Source: Angiostrongylus vasorum | Lineage: Eukaryota > Nematoda > Chromadorea > Rhabditida > Metastrongylidae | Assembly: GCA_018806985.1 (NCBI GenBank) | Contig: JADANN010000202.1 | Location: 806,001 to 870,000 of the forward strand | Reading direction: 5' to 3' | Length of the DNA stretch: 64,000 bases | Part shown: positions 39,550-50,230 of the stretch, piece by piece | How the letters are laid out: each line of letters opens with the position of its first letter | Position numbering within the stretch: the stretch's first letter is position 1 | Notes under the pieces: model-generated | What the model was told of the DNA's origin: nothing | Seen by the model: the letters and a program-made list of their open reading frames with translations, nothing else | Database searches by the model: none | Made by a program: the position numbers and the translations under genes

Positions 39550-39945
39550 TCCCAACGCTTTACTTCCTCATCGCGGCTGGGAGGTGTTCCTGAATGTCGG
39601 GCTGCGATGTACAGCGGTGGGATTCGTCTCCGAGCACGGTCTCCCTCCCAAGCTGAGAAGGAGTCCGGTTTTGCCATCAGAAAGCATAGCTAAGAGTAAA
39701 CCAATACCAGGATTGACCATAGTCCTCGTATCAAACTTGTCGCATGGTGGCAAACCTCCCTCTGATCCACAAGGGTCGCCGGCTGTGGTGGTGACTGGAG
39801 CAAATTTTTGCACAGGCTGACCTCGGGACTCAGGGAAACACGACAGCGAAACTAGCAAAACTTCGAAAAGTGGAGATTATGTTGCGGCCCGCACAACTAG
39901 TGAGGACATGCCATTCAAGTATTCAAGTATATATGTATATATATA
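39548..39945 (+). repeat. family C element
   Basis: Plus copy from CCTCCCAACGCTTTACTTCC to GCCCGCACAACTAGTGAGGA, inserted within a TA-rich tract so that it is flanked by TATATA on both sides. Confidence 0.9.
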
Positions 39946-40197
39946 ATATATATATGTATAATTCGTTTAAAAAAGAGCGAAGAAGATTCAGAGTAAGAAT
40001 GATGGTTGGAAAGCATACCCTTTATCATCTTCACCTCTCTTGATGTTAGAGATTAGATCGAAATGAATAACATTCTCATCGTTTTTGTCGTAACGTTCTT
40101 CAGCTTCGAAAAATTCACCACGACGGACGACCACCTTCACGATATTATTGTTACTATTGTTGTTGATGTTATTACCATTATTACTACCACAATTATT

Positions 40198-40450
40198 ACT
40201 TGCGCGTGTGGCGCAGTGGCCGAAGGCGCCCTGCAATAGACACGTGGGATCGATCCCAGCGCCTGCGGCATCGGTACGTTATTACCCAGACTTGTCTGGG
40301 AGGATAGCAACGCTGGCTCGATACATCGGTAGGCCACCGCAAGCCTTTGTAAAGACCAGATATGCATCCATTCACCTCCAAACGACGCTTAATGAAGTCG
40401 AATGCGTGGCGCATCACTCAGGGATTCATCAACGCCGAGAGATTTGTCCT
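40198..40450 (+). repeat. SINE A copy
   Basis: Plus copy with head TGCGCGTGTGGCGCAGTGG, GGGATCGATCCCAG and CCCAGACTTGTCTGGGAGG. Part of the central domain (CACCAAGCCTTCC) is deleted. Confidence 0.88.
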
Positions 40451-40494
40451 TTTTCTACTATTACTACTGTTGCCATGATTTATTATTATTGTTA

Positions 40495-40890
40495 TAATCA
40501 GGAGGATAGCACAGCGGTAGTGATGCCGATCATCGCGACCACAGTGCAGGTTCGATTTCGCTCCAGGCTCACCAAACCTCTCATCACTCCGGGGTCAGGA
40601 AATTGGTACCGGACTTGTCCGGGAAAAAATCACTCTCTGCAATCCAAATGGGAACGGTACAAACCGCTTTAGCAAGGTTATTCAAAGACCGGCTATCCCA
40701 GGACTCCAAGAGAATCGAATCGACCAGAATTCTAAGACATTCAAAGATGAAGTGAAAAAATCCTCAAGCAGCACCCGAAGCTATGCGCAAAGTTGGAGGA
40801 CCTTCGTGGAAGAGAAAAGGGTTGGGATACCTACAGGAGACATAAAGACGGATCAAATGAAAGAAAAACTACTAGTTGAAAATGTGATTC
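40495..40890 (+). repeat. SINE D copy
   Basis: Head AGGATAGCACAGCGGTAGTG, B box GGTTCGATTTC, shared central domain with CCGGACTTGTCCGG, D-specific 3' half with CCTTCGTGGAAGAG. Confidence 0.9.
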
Positions 40891-41060
40891 GAGCTGTGCT
40901 CCACTGGATTCGTCTCGATGTAGTGACGAAGACCCATATCAGAAGAAGGAACAAGTGTCGACAATCGATTTGAACCAAGCCGGCTTTGAAAAAGGCGAAA
41001 GAGACGAAACTTTAGCCGAACAGTGTATTTATCAACCTCGTATTAGTTTCCAGCGAAAGA
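40890..41060 (+). repeat. family E fragment
   Basis: GTGCTCCACTGGATTCGTC and GGCTTTGAAAAAGGCGAAAG, GACGAAACTTTAGCCG match the family E inner block, with a decayed hammerhead-like region at 40981-41021. Continues to ATCAACCTCGTATTAG, similar to the 12.2 kb element. Confidence 0.5.
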
Positions 41061-41087
41061 ATACATGTTATTATCTCTACTATTACT

Positions 41088-41470
41088 ATAACAGAGCGGT
41101 TAGCGCAGCTGTAGTGATCTCGTTCATTGCGCACGGACCAACCTACGCATGCCCTAATTCGACCCTTCATCGAGCTCACACGGCTTCTTACCCCTCAGAG
41201 GTCGGGAAACAAGTACCAGACTTGTCTGGAACAAGTTCACTCTCTCTAATGTACGTGTGAACGCTTTAGCAAGCTTATTCAAAGACTTCAAGAAGAATCG
41301 ACTTGACCAGAATTAAATGAGATTCATGATTATGAATACTATGAAGGAGATGAAAATGCTCAAGTAGCAGTCGAACCGAGGCACAAAATTTCGAGCACCT
41401 TCGCGGACGATGGATACGGGGGAATGAATTGAATTCAATACTCGTTATGCTACATTACCAACTGCTTCGA
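41088..41470 (+). repeat. SINE D copy, divergent
   Basis: Head GCGGTTAGCGCAGCTGTAG, degenerate B box AATTCGACCC, central GTACCAGACTTGTCTGGAAC, and the D-specific CTTCGCGGACGATGGATACG. Confidence 0.8.
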
Positions 41471-41689
41471 AGCTAATTTCTGCATATACATCTATTCAAG
41501 AGTAGATATATAACACATCAGAGTTCAAACTACCCCCTGCTAACCTTCTTGCACATAACAGTAGAAACAAAGGGCGTCACACCCAAAGTCTATGTGTAGT
41601 GCGAGCGCTCGCTGAGTAAAATTGACAACCCATAGGAACGAGTCAAGACCTTAGTGAGTGCTCGGGTAGAGATACTCGATGACTAGAAG

Positions 41690-42357
41690 GTTACAAGCGA
41701 TATGGCCGATAGAAGATAAAAGGATAATGCGCCATATATTGACCAATCACGTAGGAAGGCTGCATATATTCTCAAGCCTTTTTAAGCCTCGTAGCCGATT
41801 TTTTTCAACTCAGTGTTTTTATTTTCCCAGACAGGTCTGCTAGCAATTTGCTAACTCATGAAGGATAGAACCTCCCAACGGTTTACCACCTCATCGTGGC
41901 TGGGAGGTGTTCCTGTGTGTCGAACTGCGATGGACAGCGGGGGGATTCGTCCCCCCGGCAGAGTCTCCCAAGCTGAGAAGGAGTCCGGCGTTTCCATCAG
42001 GAAGCCTAGTTAAGAGTAAACCAATACCAGGATCCACCACCGTCCTGGTATCAAAGTCCCCATGGTGGTAAATCTCCCTCTGATCCACAAGGGCTGCGAC
42101 CGTCTGTCGTGGTGACGACCTAGGGCAGACTTTGGCCAGGCTGTCCTCGGGATTCCAGGGAACCGTAATGGCTTAAGCAGCAAATCTCCTGAAAATGGTG
42201 ATTATGCTGGGGCCCGCACAACTAGTGAGGACGGACCGTTCAAGTATCAAGTGTCAAGTAAAGGATGGAAAGCTTAAGAAGCCCGGTGTATTGGATAGAA
42301 TCAAGGACCGTGTGCATATTGCATGGCATCTTCTACCACTACACTAGACGGCCACCA
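41690..42357 (-). repeat. SINE A copy split by a family C insertion
   Basis: The tail half of a degenerate reverse SINE A (about 41690-41874, with CCCAGACAGGTCTGC) and its head half (42263-42357, ending GCATCTTCTACCACTACAC) flank a complete family C element. Confidence 0.75.
41875..42262 (+). repeat. family C element nested in a SINE A
   Basis: Full-length plus copy, ending TCAAGTATCAAGTGTCAAGTA. Flanked by AAGGATAGAA and AAGGATGGAA (9 of 10 identical), read as a target-site duplication of the interrupted SINE. Confidence 0.92.
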
Positions 42358-42374
42358 TGGAGGTGAAAAAAAGA

Positions 42375-42658
42375 TAAAGCATTCGGCGTTGATCAATCCC
42401 TCACGGATGCGCCATGCATTCGACTTCACTAAGCATCATTAGAAATGACTGAATGTATATCTGGGTTATACTACAACTCGCGGTGTCCTACTGATGTGTG
42501 TTAAGGCAGTGCTGCTATTCTCTCAGACAAGTCTCGTACGAATTTGTCGAACTCGGAGATATGGAAGGCTTGGTGAGCCCAGGGCACAAGATCGAACCAA
42601 CTGCCAAGTTATATTGCAGGGGACCCCCCCCAACCACTGTGCTACACGCACGATGAGT
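42375..42658 (-). repeat. SINE A copy
   Basis: Reverse full-length copy: TTCGGCGTTGATCAATCCC, TCAGACAAGTCTCGTACG, GGAAGGCTTGGTGAGCCC, then a divergent head with a C8 run. Confidence 0.88.
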
Positions 42659-42912
42659 TGATAGAGATTAATTTACTATGGCATATAAACAGAATTGATA
42701 ACCTAAGCAAGGAGATGAATTTTCAACTTACATTACTATACGCTAACTGTGCATAGTCTTTCATCAATGGATATTCACAACATTGCAAGAATAGCCTAAA
42801 AATTTACGAAATTGAAGGACTTATAGCTCTAGTTAACTTGCCACATTTGTTCTTTATAAACTTTAGTGTATTTTTTTTGCTTCACTTACTGATTGTCCAC
42901 TGTTTTTTGCAG

Positions 42913-43087
42913 ACCACCCACCCATGACGTGCTACTTGAACATGATTTCACAAGCGCCCGTTCATCACATTCCTTAAAGATCAACTCCATAAAAATCAAC
43001 AACCCATCTATGAACGAAGAGAGGAGAGAAGAAACAAAAAATATGATGAAAGGAACAAAACAGATCAAACAGGAATCCTTTTACTAA
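42913..43087 (+). CDS. last exon of an unknown gene
   Basis: After a strong acceptor (CACTGTTTTTTGCAG) the plus strand reads 57 codons to TAA, starting PPTHDVLLEHDFTSARSSHS and ending with a very charged stretch (MNEERREETKNMMKGTKQ). An ATG at 42893 gives the same frame but lies in the acceptor tract. No upstream exon was found among the repeats. A hydrophilic C-terminal tail is likely. Confidence 0.4.
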
Positions 43088-43880
43088 TTGTTTTGCGATG
43101 AAGCTGATTCTTTGATAGGTACGATAGTAGCTCGATTACTGGAGCATTTTAGGAGTTCAGAAATCTACAGATTTATAGAAGAAACTTTCCTCTACCGCAT
43201 TAATCGCACAGATAATTTTTACAAGACCTCCTTTCAAACATAAATACATTTAAAGTTAAAACTCTCGAAAATTTGAAAACAAAATTTAAATTTTAAAACT
43301 TCCCAAACGGAAGAACGGCGGCTGTGAACACAAACGACACATTGGAAAAAGACCACCGTGTCGTATCCCGCTTTCTCACTTACTTCCATGTCCCAGATAT
43401 GAAGAATATGAGACAGCATGAACGTTGAAGCAATAAAGTGGAAAGAATATATGCCATGGGATCCAGAAAAAAAGTCACGGGCTCAAAATTTTATCGCATT
43501 GAAATAAGAGAGCATTTTTCCTACAGGAAAAGATTTTTTAGATTATAAAAGTCTTTATTGCAATCAATAAAATTCATTACGAGATGAGGAAATTCTGGTC
43601 TAAAGATGTAAGTGGCCATTATTTTGGCGAGGCCATTAATTTCGCATTGTGAGAGTCCTAAAGAGGTCACGTCATCGCGTAAGTGTTAAATCGTTTTCTT
43701 TTTTTAAAATGGAACTAAGAACTGAATTGTGAGGTAGCAATAAAACTGAACATCAATCAACTGACCGCGTATTTTTTTCTCATGACAGTTCGGACGTGAA
43801 CATAATAAAATTAAATGGCCATCTTTGTGCACCTGAAACAGTTTCAATAAGCCACGCCCACTTTGACGGCTATCTTCAGA
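43088..43880. other. no gene seen
   Basis: AT-rich. Ends in CCACGCCCACTTTGACGG and TATCTTCAG, the likely promoter side and trans-splice acceptor of the following gene. Confidence 0.35.
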
Positions 43881-43903
43881 AAAAAAATTGATAGATCTTA
43901 AAG

Positions 43904-44469
43904 GTGGAAATGATGTCAATCTTTGACCTGAGAAGTTTCCACTTAATAATTTCAGTACTGCTATTAAGTAATCCTTCGATGGTTTACCAACTGCTGCAGT
44001 GTTCCTCAACGTGCAGATATGATGTGAAGGGGTTTGTCAATGTTAAGGTTAAGCAAAGCTTTGACAAATGTTTGACGTTTTTAGCAGGCAGTGGGAGTCA
44101 GAGTATAACTTAGCATAAAATCTTGATGAACTAGACAAAAAAATGAACCATTTCGAGCTGCTCGACTATTATGGTTCATTCCCCCATCCCGTATATTGTA
44201 TATTTGTTCCACTGATATCCCTGTACCGCTTTTACACAGCCCTTTCATCGTTTCCCTTACCGTACGCATCGTTTTGCGTTTTACAGAATGAAATTATATT
44301 CCTTGAAGCCATTCATCAATTGTTTGCACTGAATAACGTCGACGTGTGCAAATCTATGTTCTCGGATATTTGTTTTACCGACAAAAAAAATTTCATGTTT
44401 GATTATATGGATGTGCGACAAGAAGCGGTGGCCGTTCGAAGTCTCAGAGAAGTCGATGTCCACAGATGA
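43904..44469 (+). CDS. small secreted cysteine-containing protein, two exons
   Basis: Exon 43904-44047 ends AAG|GTTAAG and exon 44287-44469 follows GTTTTACAG; both are phase 0, giving 108 residues. An acceptor TATCTTCAG lies about 30 bases before the start. Residues 1-28 contain a signal-peptide core (FHLIISVLLLS). The mature part has QCSSTC and, in exon 2, VCKSMFSDIC, so four cysteines in two close pairs that could form disulfides. It ends VRSLREVDVHR. No known family; secretion is inferred from the signal peptide. A minus-strand frame of 101 codons overlaps exon 1 and is judged a shadow. Confidence 0.55.
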
Positions 44470-45000
44470 ACTTCAAACGTCTAAGTCCATTCAATCGGCT
44501 TAGAAGTTCTTCCGGCATATTGATATGGAGCTGGGTACGAATTAAGGTATAAACCCGTTAAGAGCATTATTCATAAACCGCTAAAACAGATGTGTTCCAA
44601 ACTACAAGTCGTTTAACTAGAGTGGCTTCGGATTTCTAAACTGACAACTATTTCACTTTCGTAGTCTGGCGTAGAGCATTTAAAAGTTGGAACATAAATG
44701 GAACATTCACGTGCTGAACAAAATCGGCTGAGTATGGAAGAGATTTTCTACTCCCTAAAGAATCTATTCATACGATGAGAAGACGTGTTTAGTTCCCTAA
44801 GTTGATTTGTTGGAAATACGGCAGAATATCAGAAACAAGAAGAGCTTGCAGGTGAGTAGACAGAAATCGTCCCAAGATATTTAAGTGTTTTTTGGTTATG
44901 GGGCCATTTAATTATGCAAATATTTAAGTGAAAGCGTTGCTGAATAAAATTATTGCAATAAAGTGAACTGACGGCTAACATTATAATGATAAAAGGACAA
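44470..45000. other. unresolved; possible exon fragments
   Basis: MEHSRAEQNRLSMEEIFYS from an ATG at 44700 stops after 26 codons, and a donor-like GCAG|GTGAGTAG lies at 44851. I could not build a gene. Confidence 0.25.
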
Positions 45001-45004
45001 AGGA

Positions 45005-45275
45005 ATAACCTTTCAGTGTTGATCAACCCCTGATGGACGCGCTACAGGTTCTACAGCAGTGTAAAACGTGACTGACGGTATAGCTCACCTATACAGTGGC
45101 TTGCGGTAGTCCAGTGATCTACTAAGTCAGTGCTGCTACTCCAAAACTGATCTGGTACCAATCCGCCGACCCCAAACAGACGGAGGGCTTGGTGAGCCCG
45201 AGAAGCGGGATACAACCAATGACCGCGTGTGCATTGCAGGGGACCTCTAACCATTGCGCTACACGAGCCGCTGGC
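45005..45275 (-). repeat. SINE A copy
   Basis: Reverse copy with AGTGTTGATCAACCCC, CAAAACTGATCTGGTACC, GGAGGGCTTGGTGAGCCC and head TGCGCTACACGAGCC. Confidence 0.85.
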
Positions 45276-45284
45276 AGAATTATA

Positions 45285-45350
45285 GGTGATCGACGGGACG
45301 TCACGTGATGTAGGTGATTACCTACATCACGTGACGTCCCGTTGATCATC
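45285..45350. repeat. 31-bp perfect-to-near-perfect palindrome
   Basis: Arms 45285-45315 and 45320-45350 pair over 31 positions (two G-T) around GATT. The arm core is GACGGGACGTCACGTGATG. It lies at the 3' terminus of the minus-strand RTE fragment. Confidence 0.97.
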
Positions 45351-45985
45351 GAGTGAGTCGAGCGTGCATCAGCAAACCTTCCATTTCTCCTTGTCGCGTA
45401 TCGACGACCCCACTGGGTTCTGCCCGATCCAAAGACTCGTTGAACACCATATGTTTCTTTTAAGGTCACCATGAAAAGCTTTGACCGTCGAATCGATGGT
45501 CTTCCTGCTGTGCATCTGATATCCCAAGAAATCCAGTTGCTAACGGCTCTTGCCGGTTGTCGCTCAAGCAGATTACGTGCCCGGTCCATCTGATTTTCGA
45601 TCTTTTCGCCTGTCGAAGGGCGCCTATGATTTTTGCTCGTTGGTGTAGATCGGAATTCCGGATCTCCTCTCTCAAAAGAATAACATGATATACTGCCAAC
45701 ACTGTACTGTCGACTGTGCGTTCCCTAACACAATGATCTTTCATCCTACTTACGTAGTGACCAGGTTTCCGATGCGCACGTTAGGACAAGAACTGTAGAG
45801 TGTAAAAGGTGGCTACGGATTCGCGTGTTCTCAGCCATTTTTACTACACCATCGATGCTCTAGAAAACCCTCTTAGGTGGCTCGCTTCCTCCTACTCAAC
45901 TCTTAAGTCAAGTCGTTCCTTATATTGGCTTTCTACCTAGATAAACGTAGCTGGAGCATTACGAGATGTTCATTCCACTGCTCGT
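45285..45985 (-). pseudogene. RTE-type LINE, 3' part, decayed
   Basis: Reads SKIRWTGHVICLSDNRQEP and AVSNWISWDIRCTAGRPSIR on the minus strand, the C-terminal end of RTE ORF2, with frameshifts. The 3' terminus carries the palindrome in place of the usual ACAGGTGAT tail. Its truncated 5' end (about 45985) faces the 5' side of the next copy. Confidence 0.85.
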
Positions 45986-46039
45986 GAATGGGGCATATGA
46001 AAGAAATCTTTTCTTTAGTTACGAAATTTCTTAATAGTT

Positions 46040-47652
46040 ATGTTACCTATATGACCGATCCTCTTTCCTCCCTATATGACTCTCTTCGATAGCCACGTCC
46101 ACCTTCCGTCATATGAAATAAAGGAGGATGGATATGTTGTACCACCGATTCTCCCTTCCATCGAACAGCACCAGGTCCGGACAGGATAAGACCAGAACAC
46201 CTGAAGAACCTTCCGCCAGTCCTCGTAAACACACTGGCTAGGCTCTTTACACGTTACCTGTCCGAATGCAAGGTCCCTACTCAGTGGAAAGACCAGAAAG
46301 ACCGTGTTTTTGTTCAAGAAGGGTGACCTACGCGATATCGGCAACTATCGCCCAATCTGCTTGCTGTCTGTCGTCTACAAGCTTTACACTCGAGTCATCC
46401 TAAACAACATTGGCAGAACGTTGGATGAAGAACAGCCATGTGAGCAAGCAGGCTTTCGAAAAGGATTTAGTACGATAGACCACATCCACACGATAACAAG
46501 GCTCATTGAAGTGTCGCGAGTGTACAAAAGACCGCTCTATCTCACTTTCATCGATTTACAGAAGGCCTTTGGTTCAATTGAGATAGAAGCAGTAATAGAA
46601 GCCCCTGATAGTCAAGGACTTAGCACATAAAGATTGTTCGTGAACTGTACAAAAATTTCACAACCAAGATATCACCATTCTACAACGATATTAACATTGA
46701 CGTCAAAAAGAGGAGTTAGGCAAGGCGATACCATCTCTCCAAAATTATTTACCGCCAGCTTCCAGAACGTCATGCGAACATTGGAATTGGATAATATGGG
46801 AGTGAAAATCGATGGTCGGCAGTTACATCATCTTCGCTTCGCTGACGACATCGTACTTATAACACCAAACATTAGCCAAGCGGTACGTATGCTTGCCGAC
46901 TTTGATCGAACCTGTGGAAAGACTGGTCTTCGATTAAATCTCATAAAAACGATGTTAATGAAGAACGGATTGGTTTCGTATGCCTCATTCACGCTCAACG
47001 GAACGAATATCTCGGAATGCTCCAGTTATGTCTATCTAGGTCGGGAAATCAATATGATGAACGACCTAGCTCCAGAGTTGAACAGAAGGAAACGAATGGC
47101 TTGGCGAGCTTCCAAGAGCCTCGAAGAAGTAGTGAGGAGAACAATGAATACCCGACTCCGTACCCACCTTTTTCGATCCAACGGTACTTCCTGCTTTAAC
47201 GTATGCGTCAGAAACCTGGTCACTGCGTAAGCAGGATGAAAGATCACTCAGCGTTATCGAACGCACAATCGAAAGACGATGCTAGGAGTATCCCGTTTCA
47301 CACAAGTAAGGGATGGGATCCGAAGCTCGGACCTGCGTAAACGATCAAAAAATCAAAGACGCCGTTCTGTACGCCAAACAGTCGAAGATAAGGTGGGCCG
47401 GACACGTAATGCGCATGAATGACAACCGATGGACAAGAGCCGTTAGCGACTGAATTCCTCGGGATGTCAAACGTACTGCAGGAAGACCACCGACCCGATG
47501 GTCAGAGCTCTTCAGAAAGAGCCTTGAAGAAAGATATGAGGCTCGACGAGTCCCTAGAGCGAGCAGGACGGTAAAATGGAAGACTTACTGGAGCCCGCTC
47601 GAGTCACTCGATGATCAACGGGACTACAGGTGATACAGGTGATATGACCGAT
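46040..47652 (+). pseudogene. RTE-type LINE reverse transcriptase, decayed
   Basis: Covers RTE ORF2 from the segment before RT (HVHLPSYEIKEDGYVVPPIL, APGPDRIRPEHLKNLPP) through RT motifs GNYRPICLLSVVYKLYTRVI, EQAGFRKGFSTIDHIHTITR, GVRQGDTISPKLF and the catalytic FADD in LHHLRFADDIVLITPNIS, to the C-terminal SKIRWAGHVMRMN. Ends with GATCAACGGGACT and ACAGGTGATACAGGTGAT, the RTE tail. Stops and frameshifts near 46300, 46630 and 47230. The endonuclease is missing. Confidence 0.93.
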
Positions 47653-47654
47653 CA

Positions 47655-47845
47655 CCACCAGTAGTGCAGCGCTACGTAGTGGTTAAAGGACTGTGTGGAA
47701 AAAATACGTGGTTTTTGGTTCAAACCCACACTACGGACTAACTATTCCTCCATTTATCTTGCCTCGGTAAACTGCTACCAGACATGTCTGTGAGGATAAA
47801 AACGCTGACATCATACATCGGCAGGCATAGTGCATCTATAAGGAA
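47655..47845 (+). repeat. SINE A-like copy with different head
   Basis: GCGCTACGTAGTGGTTAAAGG head and GGTTCAAACCC B box differ from other A copies; the body CTACCAGACATGTCTGTGAG and CATACATCGGCAGGC is family A. Confidence 0.65.
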
Positions 47846-47914
47846 TTGACAGACCGTCCACTATCGGTGTCCTGTTTGTTTCCCTAGCATGAAGAGATAG
47901 TCGTTCCAGCACGC

Positions 47915-48622
47915 TCATTGGTCGTCGCCAGATGTAATCGGCGCCCAGCGTGGATCAAGGGTAGATGGATTTACGACCCTTGTGACTAGTTTTCTTTCGA
48001 GTTGGTCACAATTCCTGGCATAGTTGGTCTTTCGGCAGATGAAAATGTCGAATTCCTCAATATCAGCGGAGCTATCAGTAGATGAACTGTCCACCATACA
48101 GCGTACTTTGACAACAAAAACATCCCCTTACCCACGTATGGCGGTAAACCATTTAGAAGAAATTGTAGATTTGATAATATTAATGATATAGAGAGAACTA
48201 TAACACTCGTTTGTGATTACCCACAACTACTTGTATTTCGTTTAGCTTTTATTTACTGCCTATTATTTTCTCATGGCACGGCATTATTTGAAATACAACC
48301 ACAATAATGCTGAGATATGACTGCCAGACTGACTGGCTGAGAGAAAGGCAAAGCAAAGGATTTATTGGTGGTGCAGTAACTACACGCGAGGCCCCGGAAG
48401 AGGCAATCGCTGGTTCGAAGCGCAACTGAGGTTTCGAATTTTGCAAATATCTCAGCATTATTGTACTCGTACTTTATTGTCAATATCTAGGTAAGATTTA
48501 GACTTTATTTAAAGGAAAATACATACCTCTATGCCAAACGGAATACGATTATTTCCACAAAACTCACTAACGCTATATGATAAGATCGTGGTGAATAATA
48601 TCGAAATACCTCGCAATATCAT
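47915..48622 (-). CDS. secreted cysteine-containing protein, exons only partly joined
   Basis: Exon 1, 48622-48527, encodes a signal peptide (MILRGISILFTTILSYS) and SEFCGNN, ending in GAG|GTATGT. A downstream exon ending at 47915 reads VRCMVDSSSTDSSADIEEFD, then FICRK, RNCDQ and ends APITSGDDQ; its frame is open from about 48125 after the acceptor GGGTAAG. The direct join is out of phase, so a middle exon is missing or was lost to the SINE B between them. Both exons look genuine. Four cysteines suggest a disulfide-bonded secreted product; family unknown. Confidence 0.45.
48300..48480 (+). repeat. SINE B copy, divergent
   Basis: GGCTGAGAGAAAGGCAAAGC, a changed head (TTGGTGGTGCAGTAACTAC), GGTTCGAAGC, TTTGCAAATATCTCAGC; preceded by an inverted fragment of the same end. 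Lies inside the intron of the 47915-48622 gene. Confidence 0.75.
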
Positions 48623-48639
48623 TTGTATGCCAAACGATC

Positions 48640-49284
48640 GATAAATCGACAAGTGAAAGGCCTATAATGATTCTTTAGAGCGGGAATTCAGCGTCAAGTT
48701 CAATGATTCGGAACCGGATATAATTATAGGCTCCAAGTTTACACGAATAACTTCATATAATCACAAAGTACACGAGCAGTCGATCATCTAATAAGAAGGT
48801 AACCCCGTAAAAATCGATATCGCTTGCAAATAAGTAAATTTTGAATCAAATATGGTGAAAAGAAATGGTCAGTAGTCAATCCAATCCAAAAGTGGGAGCA
48901 ATTATTAAATATTCTGACTAATTTCCACATGAAAATCGATTGAAGCCAAAAGAAAACACTCATAAACACTCAGAAGTAACCAGTGAAAGTGCTAATCAAT
49001 ATGAGAATAACCTAACTTTGAGAGGACTATAATTGACGCCGATTAAGCGACCATTTAAGCAACGAGGAATCGATGGCGCCAGCCACCGAATGGGAAGAGC
49101 ATCTGCTTGCGGCGAATTATTCACGACACTAGGCGAATTCCACACTAATTGAATAACTTTCTATAACTATAAAACTTAATATTTCTTATGTAGCTTACAG
49201 GAATAACCAGATCACCCATGACTATGGTGTTTGAGAGAAATTCTTGATAACACTGAAAGCAAAAAAATAATAAGTCCTTTTTGT
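48640..49284. other. no gene; short kinase-like motif on minus strand
   Basis: The minus strand at 49097-49074 reads LPIRWLAP within an open stretch of about 41 codons. This resembles the PIRWLAPE signature of protein tyrosine kinases, but the Glu is absent and no other kinase motif follows. At most an exon relic. Confidence 0.2.
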
Positions 49285-49625
49285 TCGGATTGTTTAGCCC
49301 ACACAAGGTTGTTGTAGGACTTTTACCAGGTTAACGTTTCCATGTCTTCGTATTCTTCAGAGACGATGATTCGAGTCGATAGTCCACAGCGTTCGCACTC
49401 GCGTTGTGGGTTCTCATAGTCCAGTCCAGTTGAATCTTCTTGAGTGGCACACCGCCCGAATCCACAACGAAGACCTACAACTCGAGGATGAACGATTGTG
49501 GAGCACCGACATGGATCATCCGCTTTGAATAATACGAAGAAGAAGAGGAAGACGTCGAGACGTTTCCCGAATAAAGGTTATACAACAACCTTGTGTAGGC
49601 TGAACAATCTAAACAAATATATGTA
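49285..49625. repeat. family E palindromic element
   Basis: Ends are inverted copies: TTGTTTAGCCCACACAAGGTT near 49287 and CCTTGTGTAGGCTGAACAAT near 49590, each followed inward by GTTGTTGTA-type, AACGTTTCCATGTCTTCG and GAAGACGTCGAGACGTTTCC. The inner part holds GAGTGGCACACCGCCCGAATC, like other E copies. Confidence 0.7.
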
Positions 49626-49924
49626 AGTTATAGCCGAAAGTCGGCTTAGTAAATAACAAGTCTTCATTTTTCTTCAGTAGATTATTTTTCTTCCTGATGA
49701 TTCAAAGTCAATCAAACGTCTTGACTCATAAATTAGTAAAAAATGGCATACTAAGTTCACTTCCGAATCTCTATGAGACCTCATGATCATTTTTCTTATA
49801 GCCTTCCTTCCTATACTCAAAAATCTGATGGCTTGTTAGGTGGCTAGTTCAGTGCAACAAAATTTTGTGCTAGTCATGTTCGGATAGCGGTGACATTGGC
49901 GCTATTCGCTCATCGACATCCCAC

Positions 49925-50230
49925 CTACATCACGTCAATTTCAACCGTTTTGATGTTGATCCTCCTCTTGCTTTCCGCTACTTTGTTCTCATCGACTCCA
50001 GCACTCGGGATTTGCTGATCTACGTTATGGTTCCCTCGTCTCAACGGTGGTACTACGTATGGAATACATTCAGTAGGAGAGGAGAAGGACGGAATGAATC
50101 CGTGCATATCGATATTCTCAGCGTAATCGTCGCCCAAATACGATTTGATGGCATTAAAATCGACAGTAAGGCAAGAAAACAGGCAAAACGACAAGGCATA
50201 CAAGAAAATTTTGAAGAACTTTTCGTTTAC
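49925..50230 (-). CDS. secreted-type small protein with decayed paralog nearby
   Basis: The minus-strand frame runs from about 50230 to TAG at 49925 (about 100 codons). No in-frame ATG precedes the hydrophobic stretch (KIFLYALSFCLFSCL), so the start lies in an unseen short exon or is TTG at 50203. After this signal-like segment comes FNAIKSYLGDDYAENIDMHG, then PTECIPYVVPPLRRGNHN and a charged end (KVAESKRRINIKTVEIDVM). A diverged copy of the last third sits at 53250-53480, which argues for real coding. A plus-strand frame of 114 codons overlaps it and is the alternative. Confidence 0.45.
   Translation of the reverse strand, partial: VNEKFFKIFLYALSFCLFSCLTVDFNAIKSYLGDDYAENIDMHGFIPSFSSPTECIPYVVPPLRRGNHNVDQQIPSAGVDENKVAESKRRINIKTVEIDVM

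Noticed and set aside
40148..40672. 174-codon plus-strand ORF
   Set aside because: Runs through a SINE A and the start of a SINE D; no independent coding support.
43704..44009. 101-codon minus-strand ORF
   Set aside because: Overlaps the first exon and promoter side of the secreted-protein gene on the plus strand, which has phase-consistent splice sites and a signal peptide.
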